A DNA stretch of 64,000 nt. Source: Desertibaculum subflavum (GTDB lineage Bacteria > Pseudomonadota > Alphaproteobacteria > Ferrovibrionales > Ferrovibrionaceae). The notes under the pieces are model-generated. The model was not told the DNA's origin, searched no databases, and saw only the letters and a program-made list of their open reading frames with translations. Position numbers and translations under genes: made by a program. The stretch covers positions 62,001 through 126,000 of the forward strand of contig QOZS01000005.1 of NCBI GenBank assembly GCA_003576705.1, given 5' to 3'. Below are positions 38,402 through 46,275 of this stretch, piece by piece; position 1 is the first letter of the stretch; every line of letters starts with the position of its first letter.

Positions 38402-39462
38402 ACCCAGCGCGGTATCAGCACCCAGTAGTCGAGGTCGAGCACCACGTCGTCGGGATACTTCCCGGCAGCGTCGGGGCCGGGGAAATCGGCGCAGGCGCGG
38501 TCCTTGGTCGCCAGGGTGCGCAGACGGATCGCGCCGTGCCGCGCCGATAGCGCCGCCGTCTCCAGCACTTCCGACCAGGCGTGGATGGTGTTGCCGGCGA
38601 AGACCGGATTGGCGTGCCGGCCGCCATTGATGGCCAGGATCCTCGGCGCGTTGGCGAGACCGTTGAAGCTCAGGCCGCGCGCCAGGCTGATGATATGCCC
38701 GCCATAGACGAGGCGGCGGCCGAACCGGCCCTTGCCCTCGACGAACTGGTTGAAATGGACGCGCGCGGTGTTCTGATAGAGCCGCGTCGCCAGCATGTGC
38801 TCGGCCTCCTCGACCGTCATGCCGTCGACATGGTCGATCTTCTCGCCGACCGCATAATCCTCGAAGCGGTAGCTTGAGCCGGCGAGCCGGTCGTCCTGCG
38901 CGGCGAGATCGAGGCTCGGCGGCACGGCGAAATCTTCCGGCGCGACTCGCGCGGCGAGCTTCGGCACCTCCTCGGCGGCAATGGCGGCCGCCGCGTCGCG
39001 CTTTCTCACCATCACCCAGCGCACGTAGTCCAGGACGGTTTCGCCGCGCTGGTTGGTGCCGGTGGTGCGTACATAGACGACGCCGGTCTGCTTGTTGGAG
39101 TTCTCCTTGAGTCCGATCACCGTCGATGTGGCGGCGAGCGTGTCGCCCGGATAGACCGGCGCGATGAAGCGCGCTTCGGCATAGCCGAGATTGGCGACGG
39201 CGTTGAGCGAGACATCTGGCACCGTCTTGCCGAACACGATATGGAAGACCAGCAGGTCGTCCACCGGCGCGCCCGGGAGCCCGACCGACTTCGCGAAGGC
39301 ATCGGAGGATTGCAGCGCGAAGCGGCCGCCATAGAGGCCGGTATAGAGCGCGACGTCGCCCGCGGTGACGGTGCGCGGTGTCGCGTGCCGCACTTCCTGG
39401 CTGAGGCGGAAGTCCTCGAAGAAGTTGCCCGTAATCGCTTTGTTCGAGGCCGCCTTGCTCAT
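38398..39462 (-). CDS. Mesaconyl-CoA hydratase-like double MaoC dehydratase
   Basis: The 354-residue protein contains two hot-dog (MaoC-like) halves and resembles mesaconyl-CoA (2-methylfumaryl-CoA) hydratase of the ethylmalonyl-CoA pathway. FFEDFRLSQEVRHATPRTVT starts the first half. RFGRRLVYGGHIISLARGLS in the second half matches the Mch core. Its ATG overlaps the stop of the CoA-lyase gene. The pairing with a malyl-CoA-type lyase strongly supports this role; other pathway genes (ccr, ecm) are not in the window. Confidence 0.85.
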   Translation of the reverse strand: MSKAASNKAITGNFFEDFRLSQEVRHATPRTVTAGDVALYTGLYGGRFALQSSDAFAKSVGLPGAPVDDLLVFHIVFGKTVPDVSLNAVANLGYAEARFIAPVYPGDTLAATSTVIGLKENSNKQTGVVYVRTTGTNQRGETVLDYVRWVMVRKRDAAAAIAAEEVPKLAARVAPEDFAVPPSLDLAAQDDRLAGSSYRFEDYAVGEKIDHVDGMTVEEAEHMLATRLYQNTARVHFNQFVEGKGRFGRRLVYGGHIISLARGLSFNGLANAPRILAINGGRHANPVFAGNTIHAWSEVLETAALSARHGAIRLRTLATKDRACADFPGPDAAGKYPDDVVLDLDYWVLIPRWV

Positions 39463-40343
39463 GCCGCCTTGACCTCGGCGGCGGCGATCGCCTCGGCCAG
39501 CGCGACGGTGTGCTGCGCCATCTCCACATGCAGGTTCTCGACCAGCTTGCCGTCGACCAGCACGACGCCCTTGCCCTCGGCCTCCGCCGCCTTGAAGGCG
39601 ACCACGATCTTGCGCGCCTGCGCCACCTCGGCCTCGCTCGGTGCGAACACCTTGTTGCAGGGCTCCACCTGCTTGGGGTGGATCAGGGTCTTGCCGTCGA
39701 AGCCGAGCGCCAGGCCCTGCTCGCAGGCGGCGACGAGGCCCGCCTCATCGTCGAGATCGAGATGCACGCCGTCGAGAATGGGAAGCCCATAGGCGCGGGC
39801 GACCAGCAGGCAGTGCTGCAGCGACGGCAGCATCGGCTGGCGGTCCGGCGTGTGCCGCGCGCGCAGATCCTTGGTCAGGTCCGACGTGCCCATCACCAGG
39901 CAGCCGACGCGCTTGTTCGCCGCGGCGACTTCCTCGGCGCGCAGGATGCCGCGCGGCGTCTCCATCATGCACCAGAGCGTCGTGGCGGCGGGCGCGCCGT
40001 GCTTCTCCATCAAGGCAATGGCCGCGTTGACCTGTACCGCGCTCTCGACCTTCGGAATCAAGATGGCGTCCGGCGCCACCGTGCAGGCGGCGGCGATGTC
40101 GTCGGCACCCCAGGGCGTGTCGAGCCCATTGGCCCGGATGATGATCTCGCGCGGGCCATAGCCGCCGCCCTTGACCGCGGCGACGACCTGGGCGCGGGCG
40201 GTCGCCTTGGCATCCGGCGCCACCGCGTCCTCAAGGTCGAGGATCACGCCGTCGGCCGGCAGGGTCTTGGCCTTCTCCATCGCGCGGGCATTGGCGCCCG
40301 GCATGTAAAGCACGCTGCGCCGGGGCCGGACCTTACCGCTCAT
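39459..40343 (-). CDS. HpcH/HpaI-family CoA ester lyase (malyl-/methylmalyl-CoA type)
   Basis: This is a 294-residue CitE-like TIM-barrel enzyme. RRSVLYMPGANARAMEKA is the N-terminal CoA site and ILDLEDAVAPDAK holds the magnesium-binding acidic residues. LIPKVES, MMETPRGIL and GFDGKTLIHPKQVEPCN follow. It should cleave beta-methylmalyl-CoA or malyl-CoA to glyoxylate plus an acyl-CoA, or be the related malyl-CoA thioesterase; sequence alone does not separate these. It is transcribed with the hydratase gene. Confidence 0.85.
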   Translation of the reverse strand: MSGKVRPRRSVLYMPGANARAMEKAKTLPADGVILDLEDAVAPDAKATARAQVVAAVKGGGYGPREIIIRANGLDTPWGADDIAAACTVAPDAILIPKVESAVQVNAAIALMEKHGAPAATTLWCMMETPRGILRAEEVAAANKRVGCLVMGTSDLTKDLRARHTPDRQPMLPSLQHCLLVARAYGLPILDGVHLDLDDEAGLVAACEQGLALGFDGKTLIHPKQVEPCNKVFAPSEAEVAQARKIVVAFKAAEAEGKGVVLVDGKLVENLHVEMAQHTVALAEAIAAAEVKAA

Positions 40344-40443
40344 CGCAAACTCCTCGGACCACGCTATTCTTGGGGTTCAGGCAGCGTTCTGGCGCATCCG
40401 GCCGGCAAACTCAATGACGGCCTGGGGCTGAGGGGGCAGGGAA

Positions 40444-42321
40444 GTGAGCGAGCAAAGCCAATTCGCGCTGCTGGGGCAGCGGCGCTTCCTGCCTTACTTC
40501 CTGGTCCAGTTCACCGGCGCGCTGAACGACAACATCTACAAGAACGCGCTGGTGATGCTGATCGCCTTCGGGGCGGCCAGCGGCAGCGCCGAGACCATGC
40601 TGAACGTCGCCGCGGCGCTGTTCATCCTGCCGTTCTTCCTGTTCTCGGCCACCGCCGGCCAGATCGCCGAGAAATACGAGAAGGCGCGCCTGATCCGGCT
40701 GATCAAGGCGGGCGAGATCGTGATCATGGCGCTGGTGCCGATCGGCCTTTGGCTCGGCAGCCCGGCCTTTCTCATCGGCATCCTGTTCCTGCTCGGGGCG
40801 CAATCGGCCTTCTTCGGGCCGGTGAAGTACAGCCTTCTGCCGCAGGTGCTGCGGGAGGAAGAGCTGATCGGCGGCAACGGCCTGGTCGAGAGCGGCACCT
40901 TCCTCGCCATCCTGATCGGCACCATCGGCGGCGGCCTGCTGGCGCTCACCACCGGCCATGTGCTCTGGATCAGCGTCGCCGTCGTCGCCATAGCGGTGGC
41001 AGGCTTCCTTTCCAGCCTGGCGATGCCGGCGGCGCCGGCCGCCGCGCCTCAGCTCAAGATCGACTGGAACGTGCTGCGCACCACCTTCCGCGGCATGGAG
41101 ATGGCGAGCGAAGTCCGCGCGGTCCATCTCTCGATCCTCGGAATTTCATGGTTCTGGGCCTTCGGCGCCGCCTATCTGTCGCATTTCCCGGTCTATGCCC
41201 GGGAGATTCTCGGCGGCTCCGAGACGGTGGTCACCGTCCTGCTGGTCTGCTTCTCGGTCGGCATCGGCGTCGGCTCCGCGCTGTGCGAGAAGCTCTCCGG
41301 CAAGAGCGTCGAGCTGGGCCTGGTGCCGTTCGGCTCGGTCGGGCTCTCGATCTTCGGGATCGATCTGTTCATGGCCGATCATGCGGCCTGGAGCGGGGGC
41401 GAACTGCGCGACTGGATCGCCTTCGTTGCCGATCCGATGAGCTGGCGCGTGCTGGCGGATCTGTTCCTGATCGGCCTGTTCGCTGGCTTCTACATCGTGC
41501 CGCTCTACGCGATCATCCAGACCCGGACCGAGCCGGACAAGCGCGGCCGGGTCATCGCGGCCAACAACATCCAGAACGCGCTGTTCATGGTGCTGTCGGC
41601 GGCGCTCTCGGTCTTCCTGCTCGGCCCGGCCGAATTCACCGTGCCGCAGATGTTCCTGATCTTCGCCGGCATCAACATCGCCGTCGCGCTCTACATCTAC
41701 TCGCTGGTCCCCGAATTCCTGATGCGGTTCCTGGTCTGGCTGCTGGTCAGCGCCGTCTATCGGGTGGAGAAGCGCGGGCTGGAGCAGATACCGGAAGAGG
41801 GGCCGGCCGTCGTCGTCGCCAACCATGTGAGTTTCGTCGACGCGCTGGTGCTGGCGGGCTCGGTGCGGCGGCCGATCCGCTTCGTGATGGACCACCAGAT
41901 CTTCAGCATCCCGGTGCTGGGCTTCATTTTCCGCACGGCGGGTGCGGTGCCGGTGGCGTCGCGCAAGGAAGCGCCGGAGATCTACGAGGCGGCCTTCGCC
42001 AAGGTCGCCGAGTATCTGCGCCGCGGCGAGCTCGTCTGCATCTTTCCGGAGGGCATGCTGACGAGGGACGGCGAAATGAACGAGTTTCGCCCCGGCCTCA
42101 AGCGCATCCTGGAAGAGACGCCGGTGCCGGTGATCCCGATGGGCCTGTCTGGCCTGTGGGACAGCGTCTTCTCCCGCGCACCCGGTGGGCTGGCCCGCCG
42201 CGCGCTGCGCGAGCTGCGCCGGCGGGTCGGCCTCGTGGTCGGGCCGGCCGTCGCGCCGGCGCTGATCGAGTTGCCGGCGCTGGCGGAGACGGTGAAATCG
42301 CTGCGCGGCGAGCGCCGCTAG
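40444..42321 (+). CDS. MFS transporter fused to PlsC-type acyltransferase (LplT-like)
   Basis: This 625-residue protein has two parts. Residues 1 to about 430 are a 12-helix MFS domain of the lysophospholipid-flippase LplT type (VQFTGALNDNIYKNALVML). The rest is a PlsC/AGPAT domain with NHVSFVDALVL (H-x4-D) and IFPEGMLTRDGE. In E. coli LplT and Aas are separate, and Aas also has an acyl-ACP synthetase domain. That third domain is absent here. Probable role: flip and re-acylate lysophospholipids. GTG start after a G-rich site. Confidence 0.88.
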   Translation: MSEQSQFALLGQRRFLPYFLVQFTGALNDNIYKNALVMLIAFGAASGSAETMLNVAAALFILPFFLFSATAGQIAEKYEKARLIRLIKAGEIVIMALVPIGLWLGSPAFLIGILFLLGAQSAFFGPVKYSLLPQVLREEELIGGNGLVESGTFLAILIGTIGGGLLALTTGHVLWISVAVVAIAVAGFLSSLAMPAAPAAAPQLKIDWNVLRTTFRGMEMASEVRAVHLSILGISWFWAFGAAYLSHFPVYAREILGGSETVVTVLLVCFSVGIGVGSALCEKLSGKSVELGLVPFGSVGLSIFGIDLFMADHAAWSGGELRDWIAFVADPMSWRVLADLFLIGLFAGFYIVPLYAIIQTRTEPDKRGRVIAANNIQNALFMVLSAALSVFLLGPAEFTVPQMFLIFAGINIAVALYIYSLVPEFLMRFLVWLLVSAVYRVEKRGLEQIPEEGPAVVVANHVSFVDALVLAGSVRRPIRFVMDHQIFSIPVLGFIFRTAGAVPVASRKEAPEIYEAAFAKVAEYLRRGELVCIFPEGMLTRDGEMNEFRPGLKRILEETPVPVIPMGLSGLWDSVFSRAPGGLARRALRELRRRVGLVVGPAVAPALIELPALAETVKSLRGERR

Positions 42322-43607
42322 AGCCGCTCCAGCCCGCACCATTCCGCGGTGAACAGGGCCATGGCCTGGGTGGTGCGGCGCAGCGATTCGAGATCGACCC
42401 GCTCATCGAAGCCGTGCACTGATTCGGCCTTCGGCCCGTAGACAAGGCCGGGGATGCCGGCATACAGCCCGAAGAAGCGGGCGTCAGTGGTGCCGGTCGA
42501 GGTGATGCCCTTCAGGGCGGCACCGTCGAAGGCGGCGGCATGGGCGCCGGCCAAGGTCGCTTCCGCTTCCTCGCCGCCGGTCAGCACATAGCCTTCCGCC
42601 TCGAAGCCATGGAACACCACCTCGGGCGGGTTGTTGGCCAGGAAGCGGTTGTCGCGGGCAGCATCCCGGATCGCCTGCTCGATTTCCTGCTTGGCCTGCT
42701 GGATGTCCTGGCCGGGATAGATGGCGACACGGACGTCGAACACGCACCAGGCCGGCACGCTGGAGGCCCAGTCGCCGCCCTGGATCTTGCCGACGCTCAG
42801 ATTGATCGGATGGTCGAGATGGCCGAAATGCTCATGCTGGTGCTTGTCGGCGTTCCAGCGCTCCTCGACCTTGTGCAGCGCCTGCATCAGCGAGAACGAC
42901 GCCTCGATCGCGTTGGCACCGGTGCCGGCGCGGGAGACGTGCACCGGCAGGCCCCGGACATGCACCTGGAACCAGAGCACCCCGACCTGGGCCCGGATGA
43001 AGCCATCGGAGACCGGTTCCGGGATCAGTGCCGCGTCGGCGCGGTAGCCGCGGGCGACGCAGGCCAGCGCGCCGTTGCCCGTGCACTCCTCCTCGATGAC
43101 CGATTGCAGGTGCAGGTCGGCCGCCGGCCGATAACCGGCCTTCTGGAACGCATCAAGAACGCCCAGCATGGCGGCGAGGCCGGCCTTCATGTCGCCCGAA
43201 CCGCGGCCGTACAGCCATTTGCCGTCGCGGCGCGGCTGGAAGGGGGGGCTGGTCCACATGTCCACCGGGCCGGTCGGCACCACGTCGATATGCCCGTTCA
43301 TGATCAGCGACCGGCCGTTCGGCCGCTCCGCCCGCAAGGATCCGACAACGTTAATGGCGTTTTCGTAGGAGACGTGGACCGGCGAGAAGCCCGGCAGGTG
43401 GCGTATCTCGTCGATATCGATCCGCCAGCGGTCGACGCTGAGGCCGCGGCGGCGCATCTCCGCCGCCATGAAATCCTGGGCTGTGTGTTCTGCGCCACGA
43501 GTCGAGGGAAATTTTACCAGCTCGGCCGTCAAGTCGATTACGTCGTCCACCACCGAATCGACCGCGCGCATCAAGGACAAGCGCACTTCGGCATCGAGCC
43601 TGGGCAT
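42318..43607 (-). CDS. M20-family ArgE/DapE-type deacylase
   Basis: The 429-residue zinc-dependent amidohydrolase has LIMNGHIDVVPTGPVDMWTS (first metal ligands), YGRGSGDMKAGLAAMLGVLD (bridging Asp) and SVIEEECTGNGAL (catalytic and metal-binding Glu pair). TSTGTTDARFFGLYAGIPGL supplies the last histidine region in variant form. The M20 lid domain lies between. The substrate, probably an N-acyl amino acid, is unknown. Its stop interlocks with the upstream gene's stop as CTAG. Confidence 0.9.
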   Translation of the reverse strand: MPRLDAEVRLSLMRAVDSVVDDVIDLTAELVKFPSTRGAEHTAQDFMAAEMRRRGLSVDRWRIDIDEIRHLPGFSPVHVSYENAINVVGSLRAERPNGRSLIMNGHIDVVPTGPVDMWTSPPFQPRRDGKWLYGRGSGDMKAGLAAMLGVLDAFQKAGYRPAADLHLQSVIEEECTGNGALACVARGYRADAALIPEPVSDGFIRAQVGVLWFQVHVRGLPVHVSRAGTGANAIEASFSLMQALHKVEERWNADKHQHEHFGHLDHPINLSVGKIQGGDWASSVPAWCVFDVRVAIYPGQDIQQAKQEIEQAIRDAARDNRFLANNPPEVVFHGFEAEGYVLTGGEEAEATLAGAHAAAFDGAALKGITSTGTTDARFFGLYAGIPGLVYGPKAESVHGFDERVDLESLRRTTQAMALFTAEWCGLERL

Positions 43608-43680
43608 AGCTAGTTACTCCACTTCACCGTTGATATACGCCTTCAGCGTAGCCGGCATCGGGAAGGGGAGCGACGCTTTG

Positions 43681-43709
43681 TTTACTGTTGGGCAGCACGC
43701 TTGTATAAC
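43681..43709 (+). promoter_or_regulatory. Candidate sigma-70 promoter of mlaA
   Basis: TTTACT (43681-43686), a 17-base spacer and TATAAC (43704-43709), the best -10 element seen in the window. Predicted start near 43716, 58 bases before the mlaA ATG. Confidence 0.55.
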
Positions 43710-43773
43710 GCCATGGCTTCCCCGGTCGGTCGGGGGAAATCAGCCGGCGCGGAGAGGTTGCCGAGCAGTTGCG

Positions 43774-44592
43774 ATGAAAAACACAAGCCGGCTGAATCTG
43801 CGTGCCGCAGGGCTGACTGCGGCCCTCCTCCTTACCTTCGCGGGCTGCGCGACCGCCCCGACGGACCCGGAGGAATTGGCCGAGTACAACGAGATCAACG
43901 ATCCCCTGGAGCCGGCCAACCGGGCGGTGTTCGAGATCAACCTGTATCTCGACCGTCTTATCCTGCGGCCGGTCGCCTGGACCTATCGCGAAGTCGTCCC
44001 GGATCCGACGCGCGAGGTGGTGACCAACTTCCTTAACAACCTGCGCTCGCCCTATACCTTCGCGAACGACATGCTGCAGGGCGAGGTCGACCGCGCCGGC
44101 GTCACCGTCGCCCGCTTCCTGATCAACACCACGATCGGCATCGGCGGCTTGGCCGACGTGGCCGGCAACATCTTCGGCCTCGACTACCACGCCGAGGATG
44201 TCGGCCAGACCTTCGCCGTCTGGGGCGCCGAGTCGGGTCCCTACCTGATGATCCCGGTAATCGGCCCCTCGAATCCGCGCGACGCGATCGGCCTGGGGAT
44301 CGAATATTTCGTCGAGCCGGTGAACTGGTTCTTGCACGAGAAGAATGCGGGCGAGTGGGCGCTCGTCCGCACCGGTGCGAACGCCATCGACCAGCGCCAC
44401 CAGGTGTTGGACACACTCGATGCGTTGGAGCGCACCTCGCTCGACTACTACGCCCAGATCCGCTCGATCAGCCGCCAGCGCCGGCTGGACGAGATTCGCA
44501 ACAAGGCGAGCGGCGGCACGACTGCGCCGCAGCCGCTCGGCGACGCGGGCGGCGAGACGGATAAGCAGGCGGCCGCTGAATCCGGCCGCTGA
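43774..44592 (+). CDS. mlaA: MlaA-family (VacJ) outer-membrane lipoprotein
   Basis: The 272-residue protein has a lipoprotein signal with lipobox LLTFAGC (Cys near residue 25). NDPLEPANRAVFEINLYLDR, NFLNNLRSPYTFANDMLQGE and TFAVWGAESGPYLMIPVIGP are hallmark MlaA segments. MlaA removes misplaced phospholipids from the outer leaflet of the outer membrane and passes them to MlaC and MlaFEDB. A GCGGCCG/CGGCCGC stem of seven pairs spans its stop (44569-44589) without a T tract. No other mla gene is near. Confidence 0.94.
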   Translation: MKNTSRLNLRAAGLTAALLLTFAGCATAPTDPEELAEYNEINDPLEPANRAVFEINLYLDRLILRPVAWTYREVVPDPTREVVTNFLNNLRSPYTFANDMLQGEVDRAGVTVARFLINTTIGIGGLADVAGNIFGLDYHAEDVGQTFAVWGAESGPYLMIPVIGPSNPRDAIGLGIEYFVEPVNWFLHEKNAGEWALVRTGANAIDQRHQVLDTLDALERTSLDYYAQIRSISRQRRLDEIRNKASGGTTAPQPLGDAGGETDKQAAAESGR

Positions 44593-44660
44593 GGCCCGGG
44601 CGGCTCGCGCTCACGCGGCGTTGACCACCCGTAAATCGTCCAGTTGCTAATGGAGCAGGG

Positions 44661-46259
44661 ATGACCGCTCCCCTGCCAGACCTTGAACGTCCTCGGCATC
44701 GGCCGGCTCCGGCCCCGCCGAACGACGTGCAGACTCCGGCGTCCCGGTCGCAATGGTTGATGGCCGGCGGCGCCGGGCTGCTGGCCGTGGCGGCGATCTT
44801 CGCACTCGACGCCGAAGCGGTGATCCGTGCTGTCGATGTCTGGTCGGGCTCCAAGACCTATAACCACTGTTTCCTGATCCTGCCGATCTGCGCCTACCTG
44901 GCCTGGGAGCGGCGCGACGTCCTGCGCAAGGTCGAGCCGTCGCCATTTCCTCTGGCGCTGATCGCCATCCTGCCGTTCGCCATGGCGTGGCTGCTCGCCC
45001 GCTTCGTCAGCGTGCTGGAGGCGCAGCAATTCGCGCTGATGGGCATGGCGCAGGTGGCATTGCTGGCGATCCTGGGGCTGCGCGCCTATCGCGCCGCCAT
45101 GTTCCCGCTGCTCTACGCGCTGTTCCTGATACCGAGCGGCGATTTTCTGGTACGCCCGCTGCAGGATTTCACCGCCGCCTTCGCCGTCGGCATGCTGAAG
45201 CTGACCGGCGTGCCGGTCTATTCCGACGGCATCATCATCGAGGTGCCCGCCGGCACCTTCGTCGTCGCCGAAGCCTGCGCCGGCCTTCGCTTTCTGGTCG
45301 CCTCGGTCGCCTACGGCGTGCTGTTCGCAGGCTTGATGTACGGCTCCTGGCGCAAGCGGCTGGTTTTCGTCGCGGCCTCGATCGTCGTGCCGGTAATCGC
45401 CAACGGGTTCCGCGCCTATGGCCTGATTGTCCTGGCGCAGCTGATCGACGACCAGGCCGCGGTCGACGCCGACCACATCGTCTATGGCTGGGGTTTCTTC
45501 GCCGCCGTTACCCTGCTGCTGACCGTCGTCGGGGTGCGCTTCCGGGAGGATTTCACGCCGCCGGCACCGCCGGGTCGGTCGGATCGCCGCGCCGCGCCGC
45601 GCCGGTTTGCCGTCACCGCCGCCGCCGCGATCGTGATCGCCGCCCTGGCGCCGGCATATCTCGCCTGGGGCGATCGGGACGCCGAGGCGATAACGGTGGC
45701 GCAGATCGCGCTGCCCGACATCGCGGGCTGGGCCGACGCGGCGCCGACGACCGATTTTCGGCCGGAATTCGGCCGCCCGCATGCCGAGGTGGCCAAGCGC
45801 TATACGGCCGCGGGCGGAGAGGTGGATGTGTTCGTCGGCTACTTCGCGCGGCAATCCTCCACGCGCAAGCTGCCCCGCAGCCTGATCGGGCTGGCGGAGG
45901 AAAGTGCCTGGCGCCGGGCCGGCAGCGGCACCGCCACGATCGACATCGGCGGCGAGAAAGTGAAAGTGGCGACGGAGCGGCTGGTCGGTCGCGGCGGCGA
46001 GCGCCTGGTCTGGGCGCTCTACTGGGTCAATGGCCGGTTCACCGCCAGCCTGCTGCAGGCCAAGATCGAGCAGCTCAAGGGCGAGTTGCTCGGCGGCCGG
46101 CGGGATGCGGCGGTGCTCGTGCTGACCACCGAGGCGCGGCCGAGCGTGGGCCAGGCGGAGCAACTCTTGTCAAACTTCGGCGGCAAGCTTGACAGCTTGC
46201 GGACGGCGCTGGCCGGCATGGCCGCGGCCGCGGCCGCGGCGGCGGCGGCCGGGCGCTGA
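44661..46259 (+). CDS. xrtA: Exosortase A (XrtA) fused to an EpsI domain
   Basis: This 532-residue membrane protein carries an eight-helix exosortase domain (about 30-300) with catalytic C206 (VVAEACAGLRFL), R251 (ANGFRAYGL) and H272 (DHIVYGWGFF). A DUF3485/EpsI domain follows (about 320-515). Exosortase A cleaves PEP-CTERM tails and attaches proteins to surface polysaccharide. The gene heads a run of XrtA-type EPS genes. It ends with a run of ten alanines coded by GC-only codons, which could be slippage-prone. TTGACC lies 35 bases before the ATG. Confidence 0.93.
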   Translation: MTAPLPDLERPRHRPAPAPPNDVQTPASRSQWLMAGGAGLLAVAAIFALDAEAVIRAVDVWSGSKTYNHCFLILPICAYLAWERRDVLRKVEPSPFPLALIAILPFAMAWLLARFVSVLEAQQFALMGMAQVALLAILGLRAYRAAMFPLLYALFLIPSGDFLVRPLQDFTAAFAVGMLKLTGVPVYSDGIIIEVPAGTFVVAEACAGLRFLVASVAYGVLFAGLMYGSWRKRLVFVAASIVVPVIANGFRAYGLIVLAQLIDDQAAVDADHIVYGWGFFAAVTLLLTVVGVRFREDFTPPAPPGRSDRRAAPRRFAVTAAAAIVIAALAPAYLAWGDRDAEAITVAQIALPDIAGWADAAPTTDFRPEFGRPHAEVAKRYTAAGGEVDVFVGYFARQSSTRKLPRSLIGLAEESAWRRAGSGTATIDIGGEKVKVATERLVGRGGERLVWALYWVNGRFTASLLQAKIEQLKGELLGGRRDAAVLVLTTEARPSVGQAEQLLSNFGGKLDSLRTALAGMAAAAAAAAAAGR

Positions 46260-46275
46260 CGGAAGGTATCGGAGC

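Noticed and set aside
39510..42422. A 970-codon plus-strand open frame
   Set aside because: It runs antisense to the CoA lyase and in a wrong frame of the MFS-acyltransferase; Arg/Ala/Gly-rich translation is typical of GC-rich shadows.
44569..44589. Seven-bp GC hairpin at the mlaA stop as terminator
   Set aside because: No T tract follows, and xrtA starts shortly after; at most a weak attenuator.
46207..46256. GC-only alanine repeat as a functional motif
   Set aside because: It codes the C-terminal alanine run of XrtA-EpsI; low complexity alone does not support a role.
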